Assembly (NCBI GenBank): GCA_017940185.1
Contig: JAGAZE010000042.1
Location: 1-46,447, forward strand
Direction: 5' to 3'
Source of the DNA: Bacteroidaceae bacterium
GTDB taxonomy: Bacteria; Bacteroidota; Bacteroidia; Bacteroidales; Bacteroidaceae
Length of the DNA: 46,447 nt
Shown here piece after piece: positions 27,867-36,234 of the stretch. The position numbers and the translations under genes are program-made. Within the stretch, counting starts at the first letter, position 1. Every line of letters starts with the position of its first letter. The notes under the pieces were generated by a model that searched no databases, was not told the DNA's origin, and was given only the letters and a program-made list of their open reading frames with translations.

Positions 27867-28193
27867 TTATGGTATCAGCACGGTGCAGGTGAACACTTCG
27901 CTGCCTGCCAAGCCGCGGAAGACGTAGTAGTAGCCCGACAGGAACGTGCTCAGCGGTATGAGCGCATCTTCTCCTTCCACAAGGGCGTTGTAGGCTATCA
28001 CGCTGGAGCCTATTCGGCATGCTGTGAGCTGCCAGGTGCCAACCTCGGGCAGCGGCACCTGCGGGTCGGTCACCAACGACTCGTAGCCGAAGTGTATGCG
28101 TAGCATGCCACCTTCTATGTAGGGTGTCAGGCCTCCTTCCACCTGCGGTATCTTTGTGAGATTGTCGCGCAACTGAATGTTGAAATCAGGCAT
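27867..28193 (-). CDS. DUF3244-like small protein, 5'-truncated by tandem duplication
   Basis: An open frame of 108 codons (MPDFNIQLRDNLTKIPQ ... YYYVFRGLAGSEVFTCTVLIP). The beta-strand pattern and the ending (ALIPLSTFLSGYYYVF) resemble the short Ig-like DUF3244 proteins of Bacteroidota. It has no signal peptide: its first codon abuts the end of lipoprotein copy B, where the sequence shared by both copies (TAGCACGAAG) stops abruptly, which marks the duplication breakpoint at about 28192. The complete gene would have begun like the remnant at 29102 (MNLFKILFMPLLSG). Its product, if made, would stay in the cytoplasm. Probably non-functional; DUF3244 assignment is tentative. Confidence 0.5.
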   Translation of the reverse strand: MPDFNIQLRDNLTKIPQVEGGLTPYIEGGMLRIHFGYESLVTDPQVPLPEVGTWQLTACRIGSSVIAYNALVEGEDALIPLSTFLSGYYYVFRGLAGSEVFTCTVLIP

Positions 28194-28201
28194 GCTTCGT
28201 G

Positions 28202-28861
28202 CTACTCCACCACGCGGAAGTCGATGCGTAGCATCTTCTTTTCATTGGGAGCGAGGCGTATCTCAAATTCCGTGTAGTATTTGCCGGGGTTCAGAGGTTT
28301 GTTTGCTACACCTCGTCGATCATAGAAGAAATAACCAGTTCCCTCAAAGGAATCATATTGCTTGCCCAACCACGAAGCCGTCCATTTTCTCGGTATCTCT
28401 GGCACTAACATTTGTACACGCAGACATTCATCGGTTTGTTTTCCAGATAATGTGGGGTTGTAGGGATAGCCCACAAAGGTGCCGTTGACATCATGAATGT
28501 TGAAGATACCATGTTCTTCACCCTTTTGTACCAATGGAGTGGGAAATAACGTGGGACGCCCGTCGCGCTCACCTTGTATATAGACAGTGCTAGCGGTAAG
28601 ATTAAAAACAGATAAATCGAATATAATATCGTCACCATATTTGAATTCCGTGGTACGCTTGCCGTCCTGATTCCACAGACGAAATTGTACCGCCAATCCA
28701 TTTTCAGGCATTACTTCCGGGTTGTACACCACAGGCGGCATCTCTCTGTCGGGGTCGTCGGGAAGCACCTCTGTTTTTGTAGCGTCATCATCATCGTTGC
28801 CACAACCGGCAATCATAAACGCTCCCACGAGCAGACCGAATAAAACAAAAATCTTTTTCAT
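28202..28861 (-). CDS. Surface lipoprotein, copy B of a tandem pair
   Basis: A 219-residue paralogue of the gene at 27150-27809 with the same lipobox (MIAGC) and GNDDDD export signal. The start at 28861 (MKKIFVLFGLLVG) is preferred over an in-frame ATG three codons upstream because it matches copy A. Central residues differ (FDLSVFNLTASTVYIQG; TDECLRVQMLVPEIPRKWTASWLGKQYDSFEGTGYFFYD), while the C-terminal RRGVANKPLNPGKYYTEFEIR ... is the same. The bases encoding the last 37 residues show a single difference over about 119 bp between copies. Function unknown; probably exposed on the cell surface. Confidence 0.75.
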   Translation of the reverse strand: MKKIFVLFGLLVGAFMIAGCGNDDDDATKTEVLPDDPDREMPPVVYNPEVMPENGLAVQFRLWNQDGKRTTEFKYGDDIIFDLSVFNLTASTVYIQGERDGRPTLFPTPLVQKGEEHGIFNIHDVNGTFVGYPYNPTLSGKQTDECLRVQMLVPEIPRKWTASWLGKQYDSFEGTGYFFYDRRGVANKPLNPGKYYTEFEIRLAPNEKKMLRIDFRVVE

Positions 28862-28917
28862 AATGCTCAATTGTTAAGGGTTTGACTTTATGTTTTCAAG
28901 ATAGTGCTGTCAGCGTG

Positions 28918-29102
28918 TCATGGTATCAGCACGGTGCAGGTGAACACTTCGCCGCCTGCCAAGCCGCGGAAGACATAGTAGTAGCCCGACAGGAACGTGC
29001 TCAGCGGTATGAGCGCATCTTCTCCTGAGCCGAACAGTACACGCCCGGTCGCAGAAGCAGGCCGGACAGCAAGGGCATGAATAAGATTTTGAATAGGTTC
29101 AT
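28918..29102 (-). pseudogene. DUF3244-like gene remnant with internal out-of-frame deletion
   Basis: From ATG at 29102 the frame reads a signal peptide (MNLFKILFMPLLSGLLL ... VYCSAQ) and stops at 29001. The familiar C-terminal half (GEDALIPLSTFLSGYYYVFRGLAG) follows in another frame to 28918. Comparison with the copy at 27867-28193 shows that about 75 codons are missing, with the junction near 29027 (GGCTCA next to GGAGAAGATG). It retains the promoter and operator of the unit, so its leader still drives the downstream genes. Confidence 0.7.
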
Positions 29103-29151
29103 AATATAGAAATTTTATGTGGTGTGTCATGAAATTACATGTTGTGCGCTG

Positions 29152-29184
29152 TAAAGGTAAAACAAATTTTTGCGTCCATGCAAA
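29152..29184 (-). promoter_or_regulatory. Promoter of the DUF3244-like / lipoprotein unit
   Basis: On the minus strand TTTG (29181-29184), 21 bp, then TACCTTTA (29152-29159). The last base of the -7 box deviates from the TAnnTTTG consensus, as it does in the matching promoter at 46306-46337. The box ends 49 bp before the ATG. Confidence 0.65.
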
Positions 29185-29216
29185 AAAAAGCATTTATTTT
29201 GATTTTATTCTTGTTT

Positions 29217-29236
29217 TTCTTGACATAAATCAAGAA
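29217..29236. promoter_or_regulatory. Fnr/Crp-like palindromic operator
   Basis: TTCTTGACATAAATCAAGAA is a perfect 7-bp inverted repeat around a 6-bp centre. Its core, read on the minus strand as TTGATTTATGTCAA, fits the TTGAT-N4-(A/G)TCAA pattern of Fnr-type regulators. The centre is 71 bp upstream of the centre of the -7 box. The same palindrome, at the same spacing, occurs at 46253-46272. Confidence 0.65.
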
Positions 29237-29672
29237 TTTGCGGCATTTTAAGAAACGAAAGGGCAGAAAGTGCTTTTGTAAATTTACACGAACAGTGTTG
29301 AAACGTTTGACGGAATGTCAGCATTTTTTCGGCGTTTTTCGGTTGCCTGTTGCATAGCGAATGAATCTCTACAGCTTTGCGGTTGGGCGACACTGCAACA
29401 AGCTGACAGCTAAAAACAATTATTGACTGGCAAGCAAACAAATTGACGGGTCTTTGCTGAGCACGGGTGGCGGCAAGTTGTGCCACAGGGTAGCCTGCCA
29501 GTTTTTGGCATCATCATCCAAATTTGCCTGCACGCTTACACCAACGTGTCTAACGACCTGGTGTTAAGGTGGATAGCGGGTGTAGGCAGAATCTGTTGCT
29601 TACACTTGCCTGCACTTGCCTGCACCATCGCCAGACAGAGAAGCGAGGAGAGAAAGAAGAGGAGGACAGTGA

Positions 29673-29782
29673 GTGTTGCCTGATTGCAATGCGAGTGTAG
29701 CCCGATTGCAATGCAAGTGTAGCCCGATTGGTGAGTAAGTGTAGCCCGATTGTATTGCAAGTAGGGCTTGATTGCATCGTGA
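29673..29782. repeat. Five imperfect 22-bp tandem repeats
   Basis: Consensus GTGTAGCCCGATTGCAATGCAA. Units start at 29673, 29695, 29717, 29739 and 29761. The outer units are the most degenerate. A 22-bp period cannot keep a reading frame, which argues against coding. There are no spacers, so it is not a CRISPR array. Confidence 0.8.
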
Positions 29783-30135
29783 TTGGGCAACACTTGCGAA
29801 CCCGCCTGGTCAAGCACCTTACTTCTTGACTTTTCCATTCTCGAACATAACGTAAGCGGTGAAGACGGTGCAAGCAATCTGTTTTGCCTACACCATCGTA
29901 ACGCACTGGCAATAAGAGAAATACGCATAGGTAGTGTAGGCAGTGCAAGCGACGTTTTTTGATTACACCTCTGCAACGAACTGACTATCAACGCGAAATG
30001 CGGGATTGGTGTAAGCAAACGAAAAAAACGGAAAAGTTACTTTGAGCCGAGGGCTGAGCACGTGTACAGATTCAGTATAGGTTTGACAGCCACACCTGAC
30101 GACGCTTCTGCTCTACTCACTCATATTTGCAAAAC

Positions 30136-30168
30136 AACCAGCCGACCAATGATGTTGGTCGGCTGGTT
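30136..30168 (-). terminator. Terminator after rpsJ
   Basis: AACCAGCCGACCAA (30136-30149) and TTGGTCGGCTGGTT (30155-30168) form a perfect 14-bp stem with a 5-nt loop. On the minus strand TTGTTTTG continues past the stem. It lies about 87 bp after the rpsJ stop codon and should end the rpsL-rpsG-fusA-rpsJ transcript. Confidence 0.75.
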
Positions 30169-30254
30169 ATATATGCGCTATGCGTATTTTCCCTATTGCA
30201 ACTTAGGGATACATGGCTTAGCAATCGTCTATTTGGTGTTGTAGTACCTCGTTT

Positions 30255-30560
30255 CTACACCTTGATTTCCACTTCCACTCCGCTGGGAAGTTCGAGTTTC
30301 ATCAGTGCATCGACAGTCTTGGGTGAGGAGCTGTAGATGTCGATCAGGCGCTTGTAGTCGGACAGCTGGAACTGTTCGCGTGCCTTTTTGTTGACGAAGG
30401 TACTTCTGTTTACGGTGAAGATGCGCTTGTGTGTGGGCAGGGGGATGGGACCACTAACGATGGCACCCGTTGCTTTCACGGCCTTGACGATCTTCTCGGC
30501 TGACTTGTCTACGAGTTTGTGATCGTAGCTCTTCAGTTTGATTCTGATTTTCTGACTCAT
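30255..30560 (-). CDS. rpsJ: Small ribosomal subunit protein uS10
   Basis: A 101-residue 30S head protein, also the NusE subunit of transcription antitermination complexes. It begins [64 protein letters not shown]. It follows fusA by 70 bp. Unusually it is separated from rplC, its normal neighbour, by the accessory block and is followed by a strong terminator. Confidence 0.98.
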   Translation of the reverse strand: MSQKIRIKLKSYDHKLVDKSAEKIVKAVKATGAIVSGPIPLPTHKRIFTVNRSTFVNKKAREQFQLSDYKRLIDIYSSSPKTVDALMKLELPSGVEVEIKV

Positions 30561-30630
30561 TGTTTGTTGATTGTTAATGTTATGGATGGCTGTCAGTAAA
30601 GAGTCATTCGCTCACTGGCAGCATAGTTTC

Positions 30631-32745
30631 TTATATCAGGTCGGCTCTGCCTCCCACTTCCTCAAGCACTGTCTTGGCAATGTTGGTGGTGAGCGGTGCA
30701 TGATGGTCGTACTCCATAGAGCTTGTTGCACGTCCCGAAGTAATGGTGCGCAGGGCTGTGACATAGCCAAACATTTCTGCCAACGGCACTTTGGCTTTTA
30801 TGATACGTGCTCCGCTGCGTGCATCGTCCATTCCTTCCACTTGTCCGCGGCGCTTGTTGAGGTCTCCGATGACATCGCCCATATTCTCTTCGGGTGTCAC
30901 TACTTCCACCTTCATGATGGGTTCCATGAGCACGGGTTGCGCTTTCACGCAGGCATTACGGTAGGCGGCATGCGCAGCGAGCTCAAACGACAGTTGGTCG
31001 GAGTCGACGGGATGGAATGAGCCGTCGAGCAGGGTCACCTTCAGGCCTGTGAGCGGATAGCCGCCCAACACACCGTTCTTCATGCAGTCGCGGAAGCCTT
31101 TCTCCACGGCGGGGATAAACTCTTTGGGGATATTGCCGCCCTTCACTTCGTTGATGAACTGCAGGTCGTCGTCCTTGAAGTCATCGTCTTTCGGGCCGAT
31201 GTTGACGATGATGTCGGCAAACTTGCCTCGTCCGCCGGTCTGCTTCTTGTACACCTCACGCAGGTTCACCTCGGTGGTGATGGCTTCCTTGTAGTTCACC
31301 TGTGGTTTTCCCTGGTTGCACTCCACCTTAAACTCACGTTTCAGACGGTCGATGATGATGTCGAGATGCAGCTCTCCCATTCCCGAGATGATGGTCTGTC
31401 CGCTCTGTTCGTCGGTGCGCACGGTGAAGGTGGGGTCTTCTTCTGCCAGCTTTGCCAGTCCGTTGTCGAGTTTGGCGATGTCGGCCTGCGACTTCGGCTC
31501 CACAGCGATGGAAATCACTGTGTCGGGGAAAGTCATCGACTCAAGCACGATGGGGTGCTGCTCGTCGCACAAGGTGTCGCCGGTGTGTATATCCTTGAAA
31601 CCTACGCCTGCTCCGATGTCGCCGGCGTCGATGCTCTCCATGGGTATTTCCTTGTTGGAGTTCATCTGGAAGAGGCGGCTGATGCGCTCTTTCTTTCCGG
31701 AACGTGGATTGTACACGTATGATCCTGCTGTGATGCTTCCCGAATAGACGCGGAAGAACACGAGACGTCCCATATAGGGGTCGGTGGCAATCTTGAATGC
31801 CAGCGCCGCTGTGGGCGAGCTCTCGTTGGGGGAGCGGTGTTCTTCCTCCTCGCTGTCGGGGTTGGTGCCGACGATGTCGCCGGTGTCGAGGGGCGAGGGG
31901 AGGAAGGCGCAGGTGTAGTCGAGCAGTGGCTGCACTCCCTTGTTTTTGTAGGACGAGCCGCAGAGCATGGGTGTCACCTCCATGGCCACGGTACCCTTGC
32001 GCAGGGCTGCGATAATCATCTCTTCGGGCACATCGTTGCCCTCCAGGTAGCGCTCCATGAGCTCATCGTCGTAGTTTGCTGCTGTCTCCAGCATCTTCTC
32101 ACGCCACTCGTTGCACTCATCGAGCAGGTCAGCGGGGATGTCTTCCACATCGTACTCGCTGCCATTGGCATCGTCGTGCCACAGTATGGCTTTCATCTTG
32201 ATGAGGTCGACCACGCCTTTGAAGTGCTCTTCGGCACCTATGGGCACCTGTATGGGACAGGGGTTGGCTCCCAGCATGTCACGCATCTGCTGCACGGTGC
32301 CGAAGAAGTCGGCGCCCGAGCGGTCCATCTTGTTGACATAGCCTATGCGCGGCACGTTGTACTTATCTGCCTGCCTCCACACCGTCTCCGACTGTGGCTG
32401 CACGCCGTCGGCTGCGCTGTAGGTGGCGATGGCGCCGTCGAGCACGCGCAACGAGCGTTCCACCTCGGCGGTGAAGTCAACGTGTCCCGGAGTGTCGATG
32501 AGGTTGATTTTGTAGGTGTTGGCGTTCCACTGCCACTGACAGGTGGTGGCTGCCGACGTAATGGTGATGCCACGCTCCTGCTCCTGAGCCATCCAGTCCA
32601 TGGTGGCCGCACCATCGTGCACCTCTCCTATCTTGTGGGTCTTGCCCGTGTAGAAGAGTATGCGCTCCGATGTGGTGGTCTTACCTGCATCGATGTGCGC
32701 CATGATACCGATGTTGCGTGTGAGTCGTAGATCGTGTTTAGCCAT
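30631..32745 (-). CDS. fusA: Elongation factor G
   Basis: A 704-residue GTPase that drives ribosomal translocation and, with RRF, recycling. GTP-binding motifs: [16 protein letters not shown] (G1), [12 protein letters not shown] (G2), DTPGHVDF (G3) and NKMDRSG (G4). Domains II-V follow, including [18 protein letters not shown] and the C-terminal [15 protein letters not shown]. Normal length. It sits between rpsG and rpsJ in the str operon order. Confidence 0.98.
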   Translation of the reverse strand: MAKHDLRLTRNIGIMAHIDAGKTTTSERILFYTGKTHKIGEVHDGAATMDWMAQEQERGITITSAATTCQWQWNANTYKINLIDTPGHVDFTAEVERSLRVLDGAIATYSAADGVQPQSETVWRQADKYNVPRIGYVNKMDRSGADFFGTVQQMRDMLGANPCPIQVPIGAEEHFKGVVDLIKMKAILWHDDANGSEYDVEDIPADLLDECNEWREKMLETAANYDDELMERYLEGNDVPEEMIIAALRKGTVAMEVTPMLCGSSYKNKGVQPLLDYTCAFLPSPLDTGDIVGTNPDSEEEEHRSPNESSPTAALAFKIATDPYMGRLVFFRVYSGSITAGSYVYNPRSGKKERISRLFQMNSNKEIPMESIDAGDIGAGVGFKDIHTGDTLCDEQHPIVLESMTFPDTVISIAVEPKSQADIAKLDNGLAKLAEEDPTFTVRTDEQSGQTIISGMGELHLDIIIDRLKREFKVECNQGKPQVNYKEAITTEVNLREVYKKQTGGRGKFADIIVNIGPKDDDFKDDDLQFINEVKGGNIPKEFIPAVEKGFRDCMKNGVLGGYPLTGLKVTLLDGSFHPVDSDQLSFELAAHAAYRNACVKAQPVLMEPIMKVEVVTPEENMGDVIGDLNKRRGQVEGMDDARSGARIIKAKVPLAEMFGYVTALRTITSGRATSSMEYDHHAPLTTNIAKTVLEEVGGRADLI

Positions 32746-32769
32746 TACGTTGTATGTGTTTAGGTATGT

Positions 32770-33246
32770 TTAGAATCTGAAGTGTGCAAATGCGCGGTTG
32801 GCCTCTGCCATGCGGTGCATGTCTTCCTTGCGCTTGAAGGCACCACCCTGGTTGTTGTAGGCGTCCATGATTTCTGCGGCGAGCTTCTCTGCCATGCTCT
32901 TACCGCTGCGCTTGCGTGCATAGCCGATAAGGTTTTTCATCGACACGCTTTCTTTGCGGTCGGGACGTATCTCAGTGGGCACCTGGAATGTGGCACCGCC
33001 GATACGACGGCTCTTTACCTCCACTTGCGGAGTGATGTTGTCCAAAGCCTGCTTCCAGATATCGAGAGGAGCCTTCTCCTCTTTCGCCATCTTTTCTTTC
33101 ACAATCTCCAGTGAGTCGTAGAAGATTTTGAATGATATAGTCTTTTTGCCATCCAGCATCAGGTGGTTGACAAACTTGGTTACTTTCTTTTCATTGAAAA
33201 CGGGGTCGGGCAGTATGACCCTCTTCTTGGGTTTTGCTTTTCTCAT
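32770..33246 (-). CDS. rpsG: Small ribosomal subunit protein uS7
   Basis: A 158-residue 30S head assembly protein. The start at 33246 ([36 protein letters not shown]) is the usual Bacteroidota start; an upstream in-frame ATG would add 19 residues without S7 similarity. The C-terminus ends [12 protein letters not shown]. About 190 bp separate it from rpsL. Confidence 0.97.
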   Translation of the reverse strand: MRKAKPKKRVILPDPVFNEKKVTKFVNHLMLDGKKTISFKIFYDSLEIVKEKMAKEEKAPLDIWKQALDNITPQVEVKSRRIGGATFQVPTEIRPDRKESVSMKNLIGYARKRSGKSMAEKLAAEIMDAYNNQGGAFKRKEDMHRMAEANRAFAHFRF

Positions 33247-33432
33247 TTCTTTTGTTAAGTTGTTATTGTCTGCTTGGGGCTGTCTCTTTTTTGTCTTCAA
33301 CACCCGCGCCCGGGCATTTACTCAACCATTCAACAATTCTCCAGCAAAACGGTTATTTCTTTCTGTGTATGTCGTCGGGCGCTCATCGCCTTCTCCGGTT
33401 GGGAAGCGTCCGACATCATGTGGTAGCAGTGT

Positions 33433-33813
33433 TTACTTCTTCTGCTTCGGACGCTTGGCTCCGTATTTTGAGCGGCGCTGTGTGCGGTTGGCCACACCGG
33501 CGGTGTCGAGTGTGCCGCGCACGATGTGATAGCGCACACCGGGCAGGTCCTTCACACGTCCGCCGCGCACCAGCACAATGCTGTGCTCTTGCAGGTTGTG
33601 TCCCTCGCCGGGGATGTAGGAGTTGACTTCTTTCTGATTTGTCAGACGTACACGGGCAACCTTACGCATTGCCGAATTAGGCTTCTTAGGTGTGGTGGTA
33701 TAGACGCGGACGCACACGCCACGACGCTGTGGACAGGAGTCCAAAGCGGGCGACTTGCTCTTGTCGGCCAGCACCTTTCTGCCTTTTCTTACCAATTGTG
33801 AAATTGTAGGCAT
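33433..33813 (-). CDS. rpsL: Small ribosomal subunit protein uS12
   Basis: A 126-residue decoding-centre protein. It has [44 protein letters not shown] and [36 protein letters not shown]. The lysines at 43-44 and in RVKDLPG, where streptomycin-resistance changes occur, are of the ordinary type. First gene of the str operon, with its own promoter. Confidence 0.98.
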   Translation of the reverse strand: MPTISQLVRKGRKVLADKSKSPALDSCPQRRGVCVRVYTTTPKKPNSAMRKVARVRLTNQKEVNSYIPGEGHNLQEHSIVLVRGGRVKDLPGVRYHIVRGTLDTAGVANRTQRRSKYGAKRPKQKK

Positions 33814-34124
33814 AATGATTTAGATTTTTGTTATATATTATTGTTGTTCTTATCAGAGTATTGCGATGCGGCTGTTTACTACACGCCGCTTTTGGTGTGC
33901 AAAGGTATGTACTATTTTCTTTACCCACAATTATTTTGCGCTTTATTTTTCCTCTCTCCGGAAAATTTATTCTTTTCGCCCCACTGCCTAACAGGCAACA
34001 GACTGGCCGCCGACGGCGCAGAACAGCGCAGAACAGGCTATCTATACTATAAGGAGAGTGGTGCGAACTTAATACATCCACACCACTTAATATATACGCG
34101 CGCGAAAGAACTGTCAGACAACCG
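33814..34124. other. Intergenic region upstream of rpsL
   Basis: 311 bp holding the rpsL promoter and leader. Near the 3' end of the next gene is a short inverted repeat (AGTGGTG 34057-34063, CACCACT 34081-34087) without a T run. Nothing else is seen. Confidence 0.6.
33900..33930 (-). promoter_or_regulatory. Promoter of the rpsL-rpsG-fusA-rpsJ operon
   Basis: On the minus strand TTG (33928-33930), 20 bp, then TACCTTTG (33900-33907). The leader of about 80 nt contains a small GCGGC ... GCCGC hairpin. Confidence 0.75.
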
Positions 34125-34847
34125 CTATGGCGTGTTGGCATGGAGCGACCACTTCACCAATCCTGCCTCACTGAGGAAGAGCAGCACGTGCAATGCCGAG
34201 CAACGATTGGTCTTCTCTACCACTTTCGCAAACTTATCACGGAGTGTCTTGTTGTGCTTATGTAGCAGGAGATACATTTTGTTCTCTCCCATCATGTTTA
34301 TTCTGCGGTGGTTGCCATTCACTACGGCAGCATTTGTCTTATAGAGAAACTCCTGTTCGCTTCTCGGGCTGTAGCTTTCGGTTGTTATCGCGATAGTGAT
34401 CCCCCCCACCATACCGAACAGCGCCCCTACGTCAACATAGAGTGCAGCCTTATTTGCATCGCCTCCGATGCCGGCGAAGATAAGTTTGTCGTCCTCATAG
34501 GGATAAGCCTGCACATAATGCCTGTTGACAGCCTTCAGCATGTATTTCAGTCGGTCGGTGTTGATGAAGAGTGTGTCGTGGTACATCACCGCATACACGT
34601 CCTTCTTCAGCATTTCCGTCTGTTGTGCATCTGCTGTCTGAAACACTCTCGACCACATGTATGTGCTTTTGCTGCGCTTCACGCCATTGACACACTCCAC
34701 ATCGGTCATCGTCTGCCATTTGCCGGCCTTGTATTCGTCAAACGACATGCAATAGCGCAGACTGTCTTTCGACTGTGCACGAACAAGCCCCTGCCCCACG
34801 AATAGCGTAAGGAGTAAAACTCGGAATATCTTTTTTGTGACTGTCAT
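34125..34847 (-). CDS. Secreted protein of unknown function (DUF6563-like)
   Basis: A 240-residue protein with a signal peptide (about residues 1-25, ending LVRAQS). The opening of the mature part, MSFDEYKAGKWQTMTDVECVNGVKRSKSTYMWSRVF, and MLKKDVYAVMYHDTLFINTDRLKYML recall a family of exported Prevotella and Bacteroides proteins I know only as DUF6563. A hydrophobic stretch at about 145-160 (VGALFGMVGGITIAI) could be a membrane segment. No catalytic motif is visible. It follows the cyclophilin gene by 12 bp and is probably co-transcribed with it. Confidence 0.65.
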   Translation of the reverse strand: MTVTKKIFRVLLLTLFVGQGLVRAQSKDSLRYCMSFDEYKAGKWQTMTDVECVNGVKRSKSTYMWSRVFQTADAQQTEMLKKDVYAVMYHDTLFINTDRLKYMLKAVNRHYVQAYPYEDDKLIFAGIGGDANKAALYVDVGALFGMVGGITIAITTESYSPRSEQEFLYKTNAAVVNGNHRRINMMGENKMYLLLHKHNKTLRDKFAKVVEKTNRCSALHVLLFLSEAGLVKWSLHANTP

Positions 34848-34859
34848 TATTGTTGATTT

Positions 34860-35540
34860 TTATTTCACCACTCTCGCCCGCAGTATGCGCACATCCTGCA
34901 AGGGGCGGTCTGTGTTATCGGTCTTCACGAACTCGATGTCCTCCACTGTGCTCATACCCTCCACCACTTCGCCGAACACGGTGTACTGTCCATCGAGATG
35001 CGGTGTGCCGCCGATGGTCTTATACACCTGTCGCTGTTCGGGGGTCAACACGGCTTTGCCGCCTGTAGCCTTGCTAATGCGCTCCTGTGTGGCATCGAGC
35101 TGTGCATCGTTGAAGATGCGTCCGTAGACGATGTAGAACTGGCTCATCGACGATGCCCTCTCCGGGTTGACGTTATCCCCTTCGCGTGCTGCCGCCAAAG
35201 CGCCGCGCTTGTGGTAGAGCTGCGGAAAACGTATCTCCGCCGGCACCTTGTAGGCCTCGGGCAGATCGGGAACGGGCTGTCCTGCCTGCAGATGCCGTGT
35301 GGCACTGTCGCCCGTCTGTATCATGAAACGGTTGATGACACGGTGGAAGAGCACCCCGTCGTAGTAACCCTCGCGCACCAGGCGCAGGAAGTTGTCGCGA
35401 TGCTGCGGCGTCTCATTGTATAGCATCACACGTATCGTACCCTTGGTGGTGACGAACTCTACCTCATGGCGCACCTCCTGGGCGTACACCCACGGAGCGA
35501 CGACGAGTAGAAACAAAAGGGTGAATAGTAGTCGTTTCAT
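34860..35540 (-). CDS. Exported cyclophilin-type peptidyl-prolyl isomerase
   Basis: A 226-residue PPIase with a signal peptide (residues 1-20, ending VYAQ) and no lipobox, so probably periplasmic. The cyclophilin core is intact: VEFVTTKGTIRVMLYNETPQHRDNFLRLVREGYYDGVLFHRVINRFMIQTGD carries the catalytic Arg (FHRV), Phe and Gln; GTPHLDGQYTVFGEVVEGM carries the conserved His. An insertion of about 30 residues (ATQERISKATGGKAVLTPEQRQ) before the GTPHLDG motif is normal for Bacteroidota homologues. It would catalyse proline isomerisation during folding of exported proteins. A -7 box TACCTTTG lies at 35577-35584 on the minus strand. Confidence 0.93.
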   Translation of the reverse strand: MKRLLFTLLFLLVVAPWVYAQEVRHEVEFVTTKGTIRVMLYNETPQHRDNFLRLVREGYYDGVLFHRVINRFMIQTGDSATRHLQAGQPVPDLPEAYKVPAEIRFPQLYHKRGALAAAREGDNVNPERASSMSQFYIVYGRIFNDAQLDATQERISKATGGKAVLTPEQRQVYKTIGGTPHLDGQYTVFGEVVEGMSTVEDIEFVKTDNTDRPLQDVRILRARVVK

Positions 35541-35613
35541 TGTATTTTATTTGTAATGGTTACCATAGTACTCCGACAAAGGTAGCACATCGTGATGAAT
35601 TATTGAAAAACAT

Positions 35614-35644
35614 TTTGTGATTTTTGTATAATTCTATATCTTTG
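35614..35644 (+). promoter_or_regulatory. Promoter of the 35689-36153 gene
   Basis: TTTG (35614-35617), 19 bp, then TATCTTTG (35637-35644). The predicted leader is about 38 nt. It is divergent from the cyclophilin -7 box at 35577-35584. Confidence 0.75.
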
Positions 35645-35688
35645 CCAAGCACATAATGTTACTGTGTAACATCTTAAACTACATCACC

Positions 35689-36153
35689 ATGAAAAAGCTT
35701 CTCTTTCTTCTCGCGCTTACCCTGTTAGTGACAGGCGTTGATGCACAGACCCGCAAATCGCGTAAGCCTGCCGCTCGTCAGCAGACCGTTGAACAACGCG
35801 TCATCGGTCGACACATGCTCAGCCTGCAGTGGATATCGTGGGACTACTTCGGCTACTGCGACATCAAGAAACAAGCCGACGGCACGCTGACCTGCAAGGG
35901 CGAACAGCGCTCGAAGGAAAACGACGACTATCTTACCATCGACGGAACCATAGAGATTGTCGACGCCCTCCACCTGAAGTTCACCGGCACCATCGTCACA
36001 AAAATCTACCACATCGCCAACGGCCAGCCCTGTGTGCGCGAAGGAACCTTCGACTTCCAATCCTACGAGGGACGCCGCTACTGGCGACTGATGCAGAAGA
36101 CAAATCCCTGCGACGAATGCACCGACTACGTCGACATCTATTTTAAGAGGTAG
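35689..36153 (+). CDS. Small secreted protein of unknown function
   Basis: A 154-residue protein. The start at 35689 (MKKLLFLLALTLLVTGVDAQ) gives a clean signal peptide; an in-frame ATG 33 bp upstream would place the hydrophobic core too far in. The mature part is basic at first (TRKSRKPAARQQ), then predicted beta-rich, with WISWDYFGYCDIKKQADGTLTCKG, TIDGTIEIVDALHLKFTGTIVTKIYHI and a Cys pair near the end (NPCDECTDYVDIYF). I do not recognise a family. It has its own promoter and is followed by octamer repeats. Confidence 0.7.
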   Translation: MKKLLFLLALTLLVTGVDAQTRKSRKPAARQQTVEQRVIGRHMLSLQWISWDYFGYCDIKKQADGTLTCKGEQRSKENDDYLTIDGTIEIVDALHLKFTGTIVTKIYHIANGQPCVREGTFDFQSYEGRRYWRLMQKTNPCDECTDYVDIYFKR

Positions 36154-36154
36154 A

Positions 36155-36234
36155 AGTTGACGAGTTGACGAGTTGACGAGCTGACAAACTGACAAACTGA
36201 CAAGTTGACGAGTTGACAAGTTGACGCGTTGTCA
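36155..36234. repeat. Ten 8-bp tandem repeats (AGTTGACG type)
   Basis: Ten contiguous octamers resembling AGTTGACG, with variants AGCTGACA and AACTGACA, begin one base after the stop codon of the preceding gene. The last two units form a small hairpin (GTTGAC 36220-36225, GTCAAC 36231-36236) followed by a T-rich stretch, which may act as a weak terminator. Confidence 0.85.

Larger units (their letters stand above)
26935..30254 (-). other. Accessory block separating rpsJ from rplC
   Basis: In most bacteria rpsJ and rplC are adjacent. Here about 3.3 kb lies between the rplC promoter and the rpsJ stop codon. It contains a duplicated two-gene unit with its own promoter and terminator (27008-29236) and about 1 kb of repeat-rich, apparently non-coding DNA (29240-30135). 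No transposase, integrase or flanking inverted repeat is seen, so the mode of arrival is unknown. Confidence 0.65.
29103..30254. other. Long repeat-rich intergenic region
   Basis: About 1.15 kb without a supportable gene. It holds the promoter and operator (29152-29236), an upstream stretch also conserved near 46210-46250, two imperfect copies of a 30-50 bp element (29588-29630 and 29872-29898, sharing AATCTGTT and TGCCT(G/A)CACCATCG), five 22-bp tandem repeats (29673-29782) and the rpsJ terminator (30136-30168). The open frames here overlap the repeats and have no protein-like composition. Confidence 0.6.

Noticed and set aside
29673-29782. CRISPR array
   Set aside because: The 22-bp units are directly adjacent with no unique spacers, vary in sequence, and no cas genes are present.
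29205-30018. Minus-strand open frames of 93, 132 and 160 codons in the repeat-rich region
   Set aside because: They run through the 22-bp tandem repeats and the conserved upstream element of the operator, overlap each other in different frames, and have no protein-like composition.
30062-30244. Plus-strand open frame of 60 codons containing the rpsJ terminator
   Set aside because: Half of it is the 14-bp terminator stem, and no start signal or similarity is visible.
26935-30254. Insertion sequence or integrative element between rpsJ and rplC
   Set aside because: No transposase, integrase, terminal inverted repeats or target-site duplication could be found; only the term accessory block is supported.
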